Shown: positions 35,535-44,032 of the stretch, one piece after another
Layout of the letters: each line of letters opens with the position of its first letter
Position numbering within the stretch: position 1 is the stretch's first letter
Assembly: GCF_003073475.1 (NCBI RefSeq)
Contig: NZ_CP029033.1
Coordinates: 1-64,000 of the forward strand
Origin: Actinobaculum sp. 313
GTDB taxonomy: Bacteria; Actinomycetota; Actinomycetes; Actinomycetales; Actinomycetaceae
DNA: 64,000 nucleotides
Direction of reading: 5' to 3'
The notes under the pieces: model-generated
Database searches by the model: none
Told to the model about the DNA's origin: nothing
What the model saw: the letters and a program-made list of their open reading frames with translations, nothing else
Made by a program: the position numbers and the translations under genes

Positions 35535-35592
35535 AGTGTTTCCACTTGAGGCGAATCGGCGGTGAAAAAGCAGGTGTGGAAGTACCACGGCT
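35511..35592. repeat. Duplicated 3' end of rhomboid gene
   Basis: GTGTGGAAGTACCACGGCT at the very end of the rhomboid gene (35511-35529) occurs again at 35574-35592, and TGTGAAGTGTTT follows in both. The duplicated piece is outside the reading frame. Confidence 0.85.
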
Positions 35593-36358
35593 ACCCGGTC
35601 TGTGAAGTGTTTCGACGCCGCAAGAGCTGAGCACGGGCATGTTCGGGCCGTGCTCATAATCGCTTATGGACCCCGTCTTGCGCAGATCCCGGCGCGCGGC
35701 ACTCCCGTCCTGCCAGATCCCGGCGCGCGTGGATCCTGGCCCCCGGCAGTGGCAACCGACCCCCGCGCCGCTGCCAGACCCCGATGCGCGTAGATCCTGG
35801 CCTTTACGTGCCATTTGCCGCGCCACTCACCGACGTCGATCCCAACCTGCGGAACTCCCAACCCGTATGGAGCCGGACTTGCATCGACCCCAACCTGCAT
35901 AGTCCCGGCACGCGTTGCACAGATGAAATGGCTCGGCAGATGCCGAGCCATGTGGAGTGACGCCGCCGTACACGGCGAATAACACCCATGTAATTTTCCA
36001 CAGTTGTGTGCACAGCTGTGGATCGTGCGCAGCGCACTGCCCGGGGTATTAGAGCGGTAATGTGGTCTCATTGTGCGGCTATCCGAAGCCATTGGGCAGG
36101 CCAGCTGATTAATTTCACAGGACACCCGCGGCTATTGCACGGGCCACCCGATGCCATCGCGCAGGCCACTTGATCTACCATCTACCGCCCGGCCCACCCG
36201 AAGTCATGGCACCGACCGCTCGAGCAGGTTCGTGAGCCGCTCCGATGTCCACGTGTTTCCGCCTACCTCTCGGCTACCGGGAACCTCCATCGCAGAGCAT
36301 CGTGTGAAGCGCTTCCCGCGAGCCTCGTCGGGAGGTTGCGCCGTCGACCAGGTGAAAG
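35535..36358. other. Intergenic region between rhomboid gene and crgA
   Basis: No gene is seen in these 823 bp. The first part has GC-rich near-repeats (GATCCCGGCGCGCG twice; GTGGATCCTGGCC and GTAGATCCTGGCC). A near-perfect 24-bp palindrome lies at 35998-36021. CrgA is the convergent gene at the right end, so the region must end transcripts from both sides. Confidence 0.6.
35998..36021. promoter_or_regulatory. 24-bp palindrome with DnaA-box-like ends
   Basis: CCACAGTTGTG and CACAGCTGTGG flank a central TG, with a single mismatch between arms. The left arm extends a DnaA-box-like TTTTCCACA (35994-36002). It could be an operator or an accessory DnaA site near the origin; no T-run argues against a terminator. 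Confidence 0.55.
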
Positions 36359-36748
36359 CTACCGCCAGCCCATTGTCATAAGGAAGCCGACAAGCATGAC
36401 GCCAAAGCCGAGGAAGAGGTTATTGTTCGATCCTGACCAGGCAGAAACGGGCAGGCCACCACCAGAAACGTAGGCGACCACGACAACCAGCAGGCCGAGA
36501 ACCATCAACGTCACCATCAGCGGAGCCCACCAACGTGGCGAATGCCTTTCGGTCGGCTTCACCTTTTTGCGGGAAGACGCGCGGCGCCGCCGCTCTTCTT
36601 GCTGCTCGATTCCCCTCTTGGTTCCCTTGGGAGCTGGTTTCTTCGAGCTTGAAGCGCTGGACGTGCCCTTCTTCTCGCGGGTCTCCTTGGCTCTACGCGT
36701 AGACTTCTCGCGCTCAGTCGACTTTTCGCGCTCTGCAGACTCGGGCAT
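36359..36748 (-). CDS. crgA: Cell division protein CrgA
   Basis: CrgA is a small actinobacterial membrane protein that recruits division and peptidoglycan proteins such as FtsZ, FtsI and PknA/B substrates. The 129-residue sequence has a long Lys/Glu/Arg/Ser-rich cytosolic N-terminus, the conserved RWWAPLMVTLMVLGLLVVVVAYV segment and a second segment FLGFGVMLVGFLMTMGWR. It starts at MPESAEREKS (36748), which has AAGAGG 6 bp upstream. Its position before the sortase, pabA and pknB matches Mycobacterium (Rv0011c). Confidence 0.94.
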   Translation of the reverse strand: MPESAEREKSTEREKSTRRAKETREKKGTSSASSSKKPAPKGTKRGIEQQEERRRRASSRKKVKPTERHSPRWWAPLMVTLMVLGLLVVVVAYVSGGGLPVSAWSGSNNNLFLGFGVMLVGFLMTMGWR

Positions 36749-37219
36749 CCTCATCCTCTTGTTTCGGTAAATGTTGCCAGCACTAGAGTAGCGACTTTCT
36801 CGGGCGTGCGGGTCCACAACATCGCCTGTTCAGGCGTCTGCGCTGCTCCCGGGGACTATCCGGGAGGCTCTCCGGCCGAGGCGGATACGCCAGGAAGGCG
36901 ACTCGACCTCCTTTCGGCTCGCTCTGGTGCAGCAAGCGGGACCGGCCAGATTACTCTGGACCGTAGCGAGCTGCTGCCTGGCCCGTCGGCAGACCTGCCG
37001 CAAGCGGGGGCGCCGGGGCGATAACCGCCGCGCGTGGTAGCAATTCCATGTGAGAGTGATTCGGCGGCGTGGTAGTGGTTCGGCGGTGTGGTACCGATTC
37101 CGCGTCTACCCCCAGCCAAGCCATGCCTGGGCCCCGGATAGATGGGACGACATGCTGGCGGGATGCCGCCTATCAAGGAAGACGTTAGTCTAGTAGCTAT
37201 CGTCGAAAGGGGTGCATTC
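36749..37219. other. Intergenic region between crgA and sortase
   Basis: The divergent promoters of crgA and the sortase gene must lie in these 470 bp. A near-repeat (TTCGGCGG and GTGGTA) occurs twice at about 37065-37095. No gene is seen. Confidence 0.55.
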
Positions 37220-38239
37220 ATGGGACGCCACAGTCAGAAGTCCGACCGGGGAGGCGCGTTGTCGTCTGACTCGACAGGCTCGCCCGCAGTTGACGAGAGC
37301 TGGTCGCGGGCGACGGAGAGCGAACCCGCAAGCCTCCAACCCGCAAGCGCCGCGGCCACGGGCGTTGAACCCGCGGACGTTGAACCCGCGGGCGTTGAAC
37401 CCGCGAGCGGCGAATCCACAGGTGGTCTGGCTGCCTTTTTCGGCGACGACGAGACGCTGTATTCCGAAGACGTCGCATCTGCTGATTTCCCGGAGACCGT
37501 AGCTATGCACGCTCCAACGCGGCAGCGTTCGACCAGGAAGAAGCGCTCCCTATTCTGGTGCGCGCTGGGCGTTCTTGGTGAACTGCTGATCACCGTCGGC
37601 ATCGTCGTCGGACTATTTGTCGTGTGGCAGTTGTGGTGGACAGACGTGGTTGCCAAGCAGGAGCAGGCCGCCGCCATCGAGGAGATCCAGGACGACTGGG
37701 GAGAAGCGCCGGTCAAAATTGGTACCCCGCGCTATGACGATCCACCCGCAGTTCCGCATCCAACCGATGAGGGCGCGCTGATCGGACTAATGCGCATTCC
37801 GCGTTTTGGAGTGGATAACGTCGACACGATCCGAGAGGGAGTCGGCCTGAAAACCGTGTTGGATACGGGAGCATTCGGGCACTATCCCGACACCGCCTAC
37901 CCGGGGGAGATCGGTAACTTCGCCACTGCCGCTCACCGCCAGACGTACGGCGCACCCATGCGCGACGTGGATCAGCTCCAGGTTGACGACGCGATCATCG
38001 TCGAAACGGAGGACGCATACCTCATCTACAAGGTCACCGACTCGTATATCGTTGAGCCCTCGCAAGGTGAGGTAGTCGCACCGGTTCCCGGCGATCTGGA
38101 GGCGGAGGCAACCGAGCGCCACCTGACAATCACCACCTGCCATCCACCCTTTGTGTCGGACAAGCGGTGGGTCATCCACGCGAAATATGATCATTGGGTG
38201 GCACGCGATGACGGCATTCCCGAGGAGCTAGCGAAGTAG
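37220..38239 (+). CDS. Class E sortase
   Basis: The 339-residue transpeptidase anchors surface proteins to peptidoglycan. An Ala/Pro/Glu-rich N-terminus (with 15-bp DNA repeats coding VEPAG-like units, about 37365-37415) leads to a membrane segment (LGVLGELLITVGIVVGLFVVWQLW) and an extracellular sortase domain: His in TAAHRQTYG, Cys in TITTCHPPF, Arg in SDKRWVIHA. These are class E features; such sortases often prefer LAXTG, while the surface protein at 57 kb ends in LPLTG. ATG 37220 follows GAAAGGGG; an upstream in-frame start is less likely. Confidence 0.92.
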   Translation: MGRHSQKSDRGGALSSDSTGSPAVDESWSRATESEPASLQPASAAATGVEPADVEPAGVEPASGESTGGLAAFFGDDETLYSEDVASADFPETVAMHAPTRQRSTRKKRSLFWCALGVLGELLITVGIVVGLFVVWQLWWTDVVAKQEQAAAIEEIQDDWGEAPVKIGTPRYDDPPAVPHPTDEGALIGLMRIPRFGVDNVDTIREGVGLKTVLDTGAFGHYPDTAYPGEIGNFATAAHRQTYGAPMRDVDQLQVDDAIIVETEDAYLIYKVTDSYIVEPSQGEVVAPVPGDLEAEATERHLTITTCHPPFVSDKRWVIHAKYDHWVARDDGIPEELAK

Positions 38240-38335
38240 ATATCTGGCCCGGTGGATGTTAACGGCTTGGGCAGGATGCGAAGTACCAAGTGCCAGGCCG
38301 AACAACAACACTCGCGGCACGGAGAAAGGATCACA

Positions 38336-38494
38336 ATGTATGCAGCGATATGGCGGCATCTACCTGGCCCGCGATGGTTGAAGGCTCTGGAGGCCATTAT
38401 CATCGTCGCCGCAATTGTGGTGGCCCTGTTCACCTGGGTGTATCCGTGGGCTGCTGATACCTTCCTACCCGATCTCGACAATACGGTGGGCTGA
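38336..38494 (+). CDS. Small single-pass membrane protein
   Basis: This 52-residue protein (MYAAIWRHLPGPRWLKALEAII...) has one membrane segment (IIIVAAIVVALFTWVYPW) and a short extracellular end (ADTFLPDLDNTVG). Similar short proteins with GP.W.K and PW...LP lie between the sortase and pabA in many actinomycetes; the function is unknown. GGAGAAAGGATCACA gives a strong ribosome binding site. Its stop touches the start of pabA, so they are cotranscribed. Confidence 0.82.
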   Translation: MYAAIWRHLPGPRWLKALEAIIIVAAIVVALFTWVYPWAADTFLPDLDNTVG

Positions 38495-39121
38495 ATGACT
38501 GACATCCTCGTTATCGACAACTACGACAGCTTCGTCTACACCATCGTCGACTACCTGCGGCTTCTCGGGGCGCAGACAACGGTGGTACGCAACGACGTCG
38601 TCGACCTCGCAAGCGTTGCCGACGCCGACGGCGTGCTGGTGTCTCCCGGCCCGGGAACACCGGCCGACGCCGGCAAAGCGCCGGATGTGATCCGCGAATG
38701 CGCACGACTGCACAAACCCATGCTTGGCGTATGCCTGGGGCAACAGGGCCTCGGCGAGGCATTCGGAGCGACCGTCGCCCACGCCCCGGAGCTCATGCAC
38801 GGAAAGACGTCCGAAATAGTCCATGATGGGACGGGCGTCTTCGCGGGTCTGGAGAGCCCGCTGCGTGTTACTCGTTATCACTCCTTGGCCGTCGTGCCGG
38901 AGACCATCCCAGATTGTCTGCGTATTACGGCGACGACGACGGACGGAGTGGTGATGGCTTTCGAGCACACGGAGCTTCCACTGTGGGGGGTGCAGTTCCA
39001 CCCGGAGTCAGTGATGACGGTGGGTGGCCATCGCATGCTCGCCAACTGGTTGACATTGTGTGGATCAACCAACGCGCTGGCGCTCGCGGAGGGAAAGAAG
39101 CCTCTGGTGCGGGAGCACTGA
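38495..39121 (+). CDS. pabA: Glutamine amidotransferase of anthranilate / aminodeoxychorismate synthase
   Basis: This class I amidotransferase (208 residues) releases ammonia from glutamine for a chorismate-using partner, in folate or tryptophan synthesis. The nucleophile is in GVCLGQQGLGEAFG and the His-Glu pair in GVQFHPESVMT; the N-terminus ILVIDNYDSFVYT is typical. Whether the partner is PabB or TrpE cannot be decided; neither is in this window. In Mycobacterium the gene at this place (trpG, Rv0013) serves both. It starts directly after the small membrane protein gene and converges with pknB. Confidence 0.92.
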   Translation: MTDILVIDNYDSFVYTIVDYLRLLGAQTTVVRNDVVDLASVADADGVLVSPGPGTPADAGKAPDVIRECARLHKPMLGVCLGQQGLGEAFGATVAHAPELMHGKTSEIVHDGTGVFAGLESPLRVTRYHSLAVVPETIPDCLRITATTTDGVVMAFEHTELPLWGVQFHPESVMTVGGHRMLANWLTLCGSTNALALAEGKKPLVREH

Positions 39122-39140
39122 GTGCTGCCGGGGATGCGCC

Positions 39141-39173
39141 GCAGCCCGGCACATCAGTGACGTACCGGGCTGC
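39141..39173. terminator. Convergent terminator between pabA and pknB
   Basis: GCAGCCCGG and CCGGGCTGC form a perfect 9-bp stem around a 15-base loop, 19 bp after the pabA stop and 35 bp after the pknB stop on the other strand. Confidence 0.55.
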
Positions 39174-39208
39174 CGTGAACCTGATAAGAGCTTTCAGTGC
39201 CGACCGCA

Positions 39209-41050
39209 TTACCCGTCAGAGGATGTTGGCTCCTCCGTTGGCTCCGATGGCGCAGGTTCGGTAGACGGTTCGGTGTATTGCCCGACGGTAATGGTCACCG
39301 AGCTGCCCTGGCTAACCGTGTCCCCCTCGTTGGCGCTGGCACTGATGACCCTACCGTCCTGCGAGGAGTCACTGACCTTCTCTGAGCGTGTATTCACGTT
39401 AAGATTCAAGGCATTCAACGCTGCGGTCGCGTCACTTTCTGACAAGCCAACCAAAGTTGGCACAATCACATTTCCGGAGGCGACAGTCACCGTTACCGAG
39501 TCGCCACGCTGGGCCGACGCACCCGCGTTAGGGGTCTGTGAAACGATACGATCCTTGGACTGGCTCGGGTCATCAACGGTTGTGGTTCCGCCGAGTGTCA
39601 GACCGTACTCCTGCAAACGGTTTGCCGCCTGTTCCGTCGTCATCCCGCTCAAATCTGGCACTTCCACTGCGGAGGAGCCGGAGGAGAAATGCACGGTCAC
39701 GGTAGTGCCGGGATCAACGCTCTCGCCGGGACTCGGGGAAGAACTGACGAATAATCCTTCCTCGACCGTGTCGGAAGCGACATCGTTGCCCTTACGGAAC
39801 TCAAGACCAGCTGCCTCCAACGCCTTCTCGACTTCCCTTTCAGTCATGCCTGTGAGTCGGGGAACCTCCACCTGACTAACTGTGGCCGTCGTGGTCGTCG
39901 TCGGCGTGGGCTCGGGATCGCGACCGGAGAGAACGGCCCAGAGGATCGCCACCAAGGCGATCACCAACAAAGCGATGCCGCCCCAAATCATGGCACGGTT
40001 CTTCCGGCGGGTCTTTTCCTTCTCCTCGTCAACAGCTTCCTGCGTACCGGTCTGCGCCGGGGCGTAGGTGGTGGCCGCAGCGGCTTGGGTTGCGGTATCC
40101 ACCGTGGTGGGAGCCGCCTGCGCCACCTGTGTGGGCGGGAACACCGCCACCGGTGCCATATTCCACGAAGTCACGGAGGGCGCGTCAACGCCCTCACCCC
40201 GCGCAGCGGAGAGCAGATCGTTACGGAACTCCGCCGCACTTTGATACCGCGCGTCGCGCTGCTTCGCCAGGGATTTCATTACAACCCGATCAATGGCATC
40301 CGGAATGTCGGGTGCTACCTGGGATGTCGGCCTCGGTGTCTCCGACACATGCTGGTAGGCAACCGCCACGGCGGAGTCGCCGGAGAACGGGGGCTTTCCA
40401 GTCAGCAGTTCGTAGAGCAGGCAACCGGTGGAGTACAGATCGGAGCGTGCATCCACCACTTCGCCGCGGGCTTGTTCAGGCGAAAGATACTGTGCGGTGC
40501 CCACCACCGAATTCGTCTGCGTCATGGTGGCAGCAGAGTCCGCAATGGCCCGGGCGATCCCGAAATCCATCACCTTCACCTTGGCATCCGGCGTGATCAT
40601 CACGTTGCCCGGCTTAATGTCCCGGTGAATGATACCTTCGTGATGTGAGTACTCCAAGGCGGAGAGCACGCCTACCACAATCTGCACTGCCTCACCGATC
40701 GGCACCGGGTCGCCATCCGCCAGCAAAGCCGCGACGGTGCGCCCTTTGACGTACTCCATGACAATGTAGGGCAAGGAGATCGCTTTACCCGTCTCGGTGG
40801 AAACCTGCTCTTCGCCGGTGTCATACACGGCCACAATCGACGGGTGGTTCAGTGCCGCAGCAGACTGTGCCTCACGGCGGAACCGGGCCAGGAACATCGG
40901 ATCCTGCGCCAAGTCGGTACGCAGCACCTTAATGGCAACCGTACGCGACAGGCGTGTGTCATAGCCCAGATGTACCTGAGCCATGCCACCTCTACCGATG
41001 AGGTCGCCCACTTCATAGCGTTTACCGAGGACGCGGGGAATATCAGGCAT
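39209..41050 (-). CDS. pknB: Serine/threonine protein kinase PknB with PASTA domains
   Basis: PknB senses cell-wall material and phosphorylates growth and division proteins. The kinase domain (about 11-275) has GRGGMAQVHLG, VAIKVL, HRDIKPGN and DFG. One membrane segment follows (MIWGGIALLVIALVAILWAVL, about 345-365), then three extracellular PASTA repeats (beginning VEVPRLTG, VEVPDLSG and VIVPTLVG) and a Ser/Thr/Glu tail. ATG follows AAGGAGGGG. It is last in the fhaA-fhaB-pstP-rodA-pbpA-pknB cluster, 71 bp after pbpA. The second kinase pknA, found between pbpA and pknB in Mycobacterium, is absent. Confidence 0.96.
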   Translation of the reverse strand: MPDIPRVLGKRYEVGDLIGRGGMAQVHLGYDTRLSRTVAIKVLRTDLAQDPMFLARFRREAQSAAALNHPSIVAVYDTGEEQVSTETGKAISLPYIVMEYVKGRTVAALLADGDPVPIGEAVQIVVGVLSALEYSHHEGIIHRDIKPGNVMITPDAKVKVMDFGIARAIADSAATMTQTNSVVGTAQYLSPEQARGEVVDARSDLYSTGCLLYELLTGKPPFSGDSAVAVAYQHVSETPRPTSQVAPDIPDAIDRVVMKSLAKQRDARYQSAAEFRNDLLSAARGEGVDAPSVTSWNMAPVAVFPPTQVAQAAPTTVDTATQAAAATTYAPAQTGTQEAVDEEKEKTRRKNRAMIWGGIALLVIALVAILWAVLSGRDPEPTPTTTTTATVSQVEVPRLTGMTEREVEKALEAAGLEFRKGNDVASDTVEEGLFVSSSPSPGESVDPGTTVTVHFSSGSSAVEVPDLSGMTTEQAANRLQEYGLTLGGTTTVDDPSQSKDRIVSQTPNAGASAQRGDSVTVTVASGNVIVPTLVGLSESDATAALNALNLNVNTRSEKVSDSSQDGRVISASANEGDTVSQGSSVTITVGQYTEPSTEPAPSEPTEEPTSSDG

Positions 41051-41121
41051 GTCGCGTCACCCCTCCTTCTTGGCCATATTCTGCCGTAAATCGTTGGTCA
41101 TACCGCTTCACTCCGCCTCAC

Positions 41122-42585
41122 TCATTGGTTGAGATACGCCTCGATGACTTGTTTGGCGATTGGTGCGGACACCGACCCGCCGTCGCCACTCCAACCGGCG
41201 TTGCCGGCATTTTCCACAACAACCGCAACCACGATCTGTGGATCGTCCGCCGGTGCGAATGCAACGAACCAGGTGTGTGGGGGTGTGGACGAGCTGATCT
41301 CGGCAGTGCCCGTCTTACCTGCCACCTCAATGCCGTCAATCGCGGCCCGATAACCCGTGCCGGAGTTGACGTCATCGACCATCATCTCGGTCATATATTC
41401 CGCAGTTTGCTCGCTCATGGGCTGTGAATACACCTGCGGTTTGCTTGTACTCAGCGTTTCCAGATCTGCCGTCAGGGTCCGCTGTACCAGATAGGGCTTC
41501 ATCAGCACGCCGTCGTTCGCGATTGCCGCCCCGATCATAGCCATCTGCATGGGTGTGACCCGGATGTCTTGCTGGCCAAAGGAATCCATGGCCAGCGCAG
41601 CTGTTGATTCGGGCTCCGGGAAGCGAGAGGCGGATACTCGCAGCGGGGTCTGAATCGTATCGCCGAAGCCGAAGAGTTCGGCCTGCGCCATCATATCTTC
41701 CGCTCCTACTTCGACGCCACCGATCGCAAAGGCGGTGTTGCAGGACTGCACGAAGGCCTGCCGCAGCGTGACCCGGCCGGAACCATCGCCGCACACGGCC
41801 TCACCGGGATTCTCAATGCTGTGGGAGGTACCCGGAGGGGTGTAACTGGTTGGTGCTTCCACCAAGGTGTCCGGCGTCATGTCAGGATTCTTCTCCAGCA
41901 TCGCGGTGGCGGTCAACATCTTGAATGTGGAGCCGGGCGCGTACTGATCACCACCGATTGTGCGGTCCACCAGAGGTTTATTCGGGTCGTTGGAAAGAGC
42001 GTCCCATGCCTCGCTGGCGGCTGTTTTATCGTGTGTTGCCAGGGAATTCGCATCATAAGTGGGGATGGACACTTGCGCGAGGATAGCGCCGGTTTTTGGA
42101 TCGAGGGCAACGACGGCGCCCTTCTGGCCGTCCATGGCGTTGATCGCGGCCTCCTGCGCCTTGGAACTGATGGTGAGTTCCACACCGCCGCCCTGCGGCT
42201 GCTTGCCGGTAACAAGCTCTTCCAAACGCTGGGTCAGCAGCGACGAGTCCGAGCCGCCGAGAACAGAGTTCTCGGCTCTTTCGATGCCGGTCATCGAATT
42301 GAAGGAGGTTGAGAAGTAGCCGGTGACATTCGAGTAGTTGCTGGCTTGTGAATAGACGCGCTGATACTGGTAGGGGTCATCGACCGGTGAGGACGATGCA
42401 ATTGCTTCGCCATCCACAATAATCGGACCGCGATCTGTGCCGTATTCGCGGTACAGTGTCCGCGAATTACGGGAGTCCGCATTCAGCCGGGGAGCCTGGA
42501 AGAACTGAATGTAGGTTGCCGCAACCATCAGGCACACGAACATCGCAGTGGCAAGGGTAGCGAGATGACGAATCGGACGGTTCAT
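41122..42585 (-). CDS. pbpA: Penicillin-binding protein 2 type transpeptidase PbpA
   Basis: The 487-residue class B penicillin-binding protein cross-links peptidoglycan. An N-terminal anchor (LATLATAMFVCLMVAATYIQFF) precedes a dimerisation domain; the transpeptidase motifs are STFK (YAPGSTFKMLTA), SCN (FVQSCNTAFAIG) and KTG (GKTGTAEIS). ATG 42585 (MNRPIRHLATLA) is chosen because homology and the membrane anchor begin there. It starts 7 bp after rodA stops, the usual pairing of a SEDS polymerase with its transpeptidase. Confidence 0.95.
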   Translation of the reverse strand: MNRPIRHLATLATAMFVCLMVAATYIQFFQAPRLNADSRNSRTLYREYGTDRGPIIVDGEAIASSSPVDDPYQYQRVYSQASNYSNVTGYFSTSFNSMTGIERAENSVLGGSDSSLLTQRLEELVTGKQPQGGGVELTISSKAQEAAINAMDGQKGAVVALDPKTGAILAQVSIPTYDANSLATHDKTAASEAWDALSNDPNKPLVDRTIGGDQYAPGSTFKMLTATAMLEKNPDMTPDTLVEAPTSYTPPGTSHSIENPGEAVCGDGSGRVTLRQAFVQSCNTAFAIGGVEVGAEDMMAQAELFGFGDTIQTPLRVSASRFPEPESTAALAMDSFGQQDIRVTPMQMAMIGAAIANDGVLMKPYLVQRTLTADLETLSTSKPQVYSQPMSEQTAEYMTEMMVDDVNSGTGYRAAIDGIEVAGKTGTAEISSSTPPHTWFVAFAPADDPQIVVAVVVENAGNAGWSGDGGSVSAPIAKQVIEAYLNQ

Positions 42586-42592
42586 CGGATGT

Positions 42593-44032
42593 TCACCACC
42601 TGGGTCTCCTGTGAGTCGGATGGTTCGTCCTCGGGTGATTCGGACGAGTCGGCATCCTGTTCGTATTCGGGATCTGCTCAAGAATCTCCTGCGGAGGTAG
42701 CGGGTCGGCAGCAGCCGGCCGCCGAGCGGCGTCGGAAATTCTAAGAAGCAAGCCAATAATAATCCAGTTGGCGAGCAGTGCCGAACCACCGTGCGCAAGG
42801 AACGGCATGGCCAATCCGGTCAAAGGGATGACTCGTGTGACACCGCCGACCACGATGAAGCACTGAATGGCAATGGTGAAGGAAAGTCCGGTGGCGAGCA
42901 GTTTGCCGAAACCGTCGCGCAGGAAGATAGCCGTACGTAGGCCGCGCATAACCAGCAGGAGGTAGATCGACAGCAAGGCGAGCATGCCGACCAGCCCAAT
43001 CTCCTCGCCCAGCGATGCCATGATGAAGTCCGAGTTGGCGGCATACGACTTAGTCGGATATCCCTCGCCCAGCCCGGTTCCGAACAGTCCCCCCGAGGCC
43101 ATGCCAAAGAGGCCCTGGACCAGCTGGTAAGAGCCGTACTGGGCGTCGTATACGTCGGCGTCCAGAGCGTGTAGCCAGATGGTGAAACGTGCCTGAATAT
43201 GCGGCATCGCTTCCACCAGGGCCGCCACGCCCCCTGCCGTGAGGAGAGCACCGATGATAATCCAGGAGACCCGTTCCGTTGCCGCATAGAGCATGGCGAC
43301 GAATAGGCCGAAGAACAGGATTGCCGTACCGAAGTCCTTCTCGGCTGCCAGAGTGCCCATGGAGAGCAGCCAGGCGAGCAGCAGGGGCACCATGTGCCGG
43401 GCTTTTGGTAGATGCAGGCCGAGGACCTTCGGGCCGGCCAGCGAAAGATTGTCGCGCTCGGATACGAGGTAGCTGGCGAAGAAGACGGCGAAGCAGATCT
43501 TCGCCACTTCGGCGGGCTGGAAGGAGAAACCGGCTACGCGGATCCAGATGCGCGCGCCCTGGAAACCAATTCCGATACCGGGAGCAAGAGGCAGGAGAAG
43601 CAGAACGACGCCGAGGATTAAGGAGGTCCAGGTGAATCGGCGTAGCAGCCGGTGGTCGCGCAAAACCACAACGGTTCCAACCATGAACACCATGCCGACG
43701 GCACTTAAGATCAATTGGTTGCGCACATCGTTGGATTCGGAGGCTACATCGATCCGGTAAATCATGGCTAGACCGACGCCATTCAAGGCGAGGGCACAGG
43801 GGAAGAGGACAGGATCGGCATAGGGAGCGACATGCCGGATCATCAGATGGGCACCGATTGCAATCACAACGGCGAGGACCGTCATCGCAGTCATATTGCT
43901 TGGCAGCCCCGTACCGCCGGTGCCGATATGCACCAGATAGTAGGCGATGAAGCCGATTGCCAGAGCAAGTGTGAGTAGCAGCAGCTCGGGGATACGCCCC
44001 TTACGAGCCTGGGTTTGTGTTACGACGCTCAT
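42593..44032 (-). CDS. rodA: SEDS-family peptidoglycan polymerase RodA/FtsW
   Basis: The 479-residue membrane protein has the usual 10-12 segments and SEDS motifs: FSFQPAEVAKICFAVFFASYL, AEKDFGTAILFFG with the catalytic-site Asp region, GLGEGYPTKSYAANSDFIMASLGEEIGLVG, and GVTRVIPLTGLAMPFLAHGGSALLANW. It polymerises lipid II together with PbpA, during elongation judging by the gene cluster. A 45-residue Pro/Asn/Arg-rich cytosolic tail ends it. Its start overlaps the pstP stop by 4 bp. Confidence 0.95.
   Translation of the reverse strand: MSVVTQTQARKGRIPELLLLTLALAIGFIAYYLVHIGTGGTGLPSNMTAMTVLAVVIAIGAHLMIRHVAPYADPVLFPCALALNGVGLAMIYRIDVASESNDVRNQLILSAVGMVFMVGTVVVLRDHRLLRRFTWTSLILGVVLLLLPLAPGIGIGFQGARIWIRVAGFSFQPAEVAKICFAVFFASYLVSERDNLSLAGPKVLGLHLPKARHMVPLLLAWLLSMGTLAAEKDFGTAILFFGLFVAMLYAATERVSWIIIGALLTAGGVAALVEAMPHIQARFTIWLHALDADVYDAQYGSYQLVQGLFGMASGGLFGTGLGEGYPTKSYAANSDFIMASLGEEIGLVGMLALLSIYLLLVMRGLRTAIFLRDGFGKLLATGLSFTIAIQCFIVVGGVTRVIPLTGLAMPFLAHGGSALLANWIIIGLLLRISDAARRPAAADPLPPQEILEQIPNTNRMPTRPNHPRTNHPTHRRPRW

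Noticed and set aside
37190-37716. Minus-strand frames with repeated ARGFN / AGSTPAGS units opposite the sortase
   Set aside because: They mirror the 15-bp coding repeats of the sortase N-terminus; the sortase frame has the motifs.
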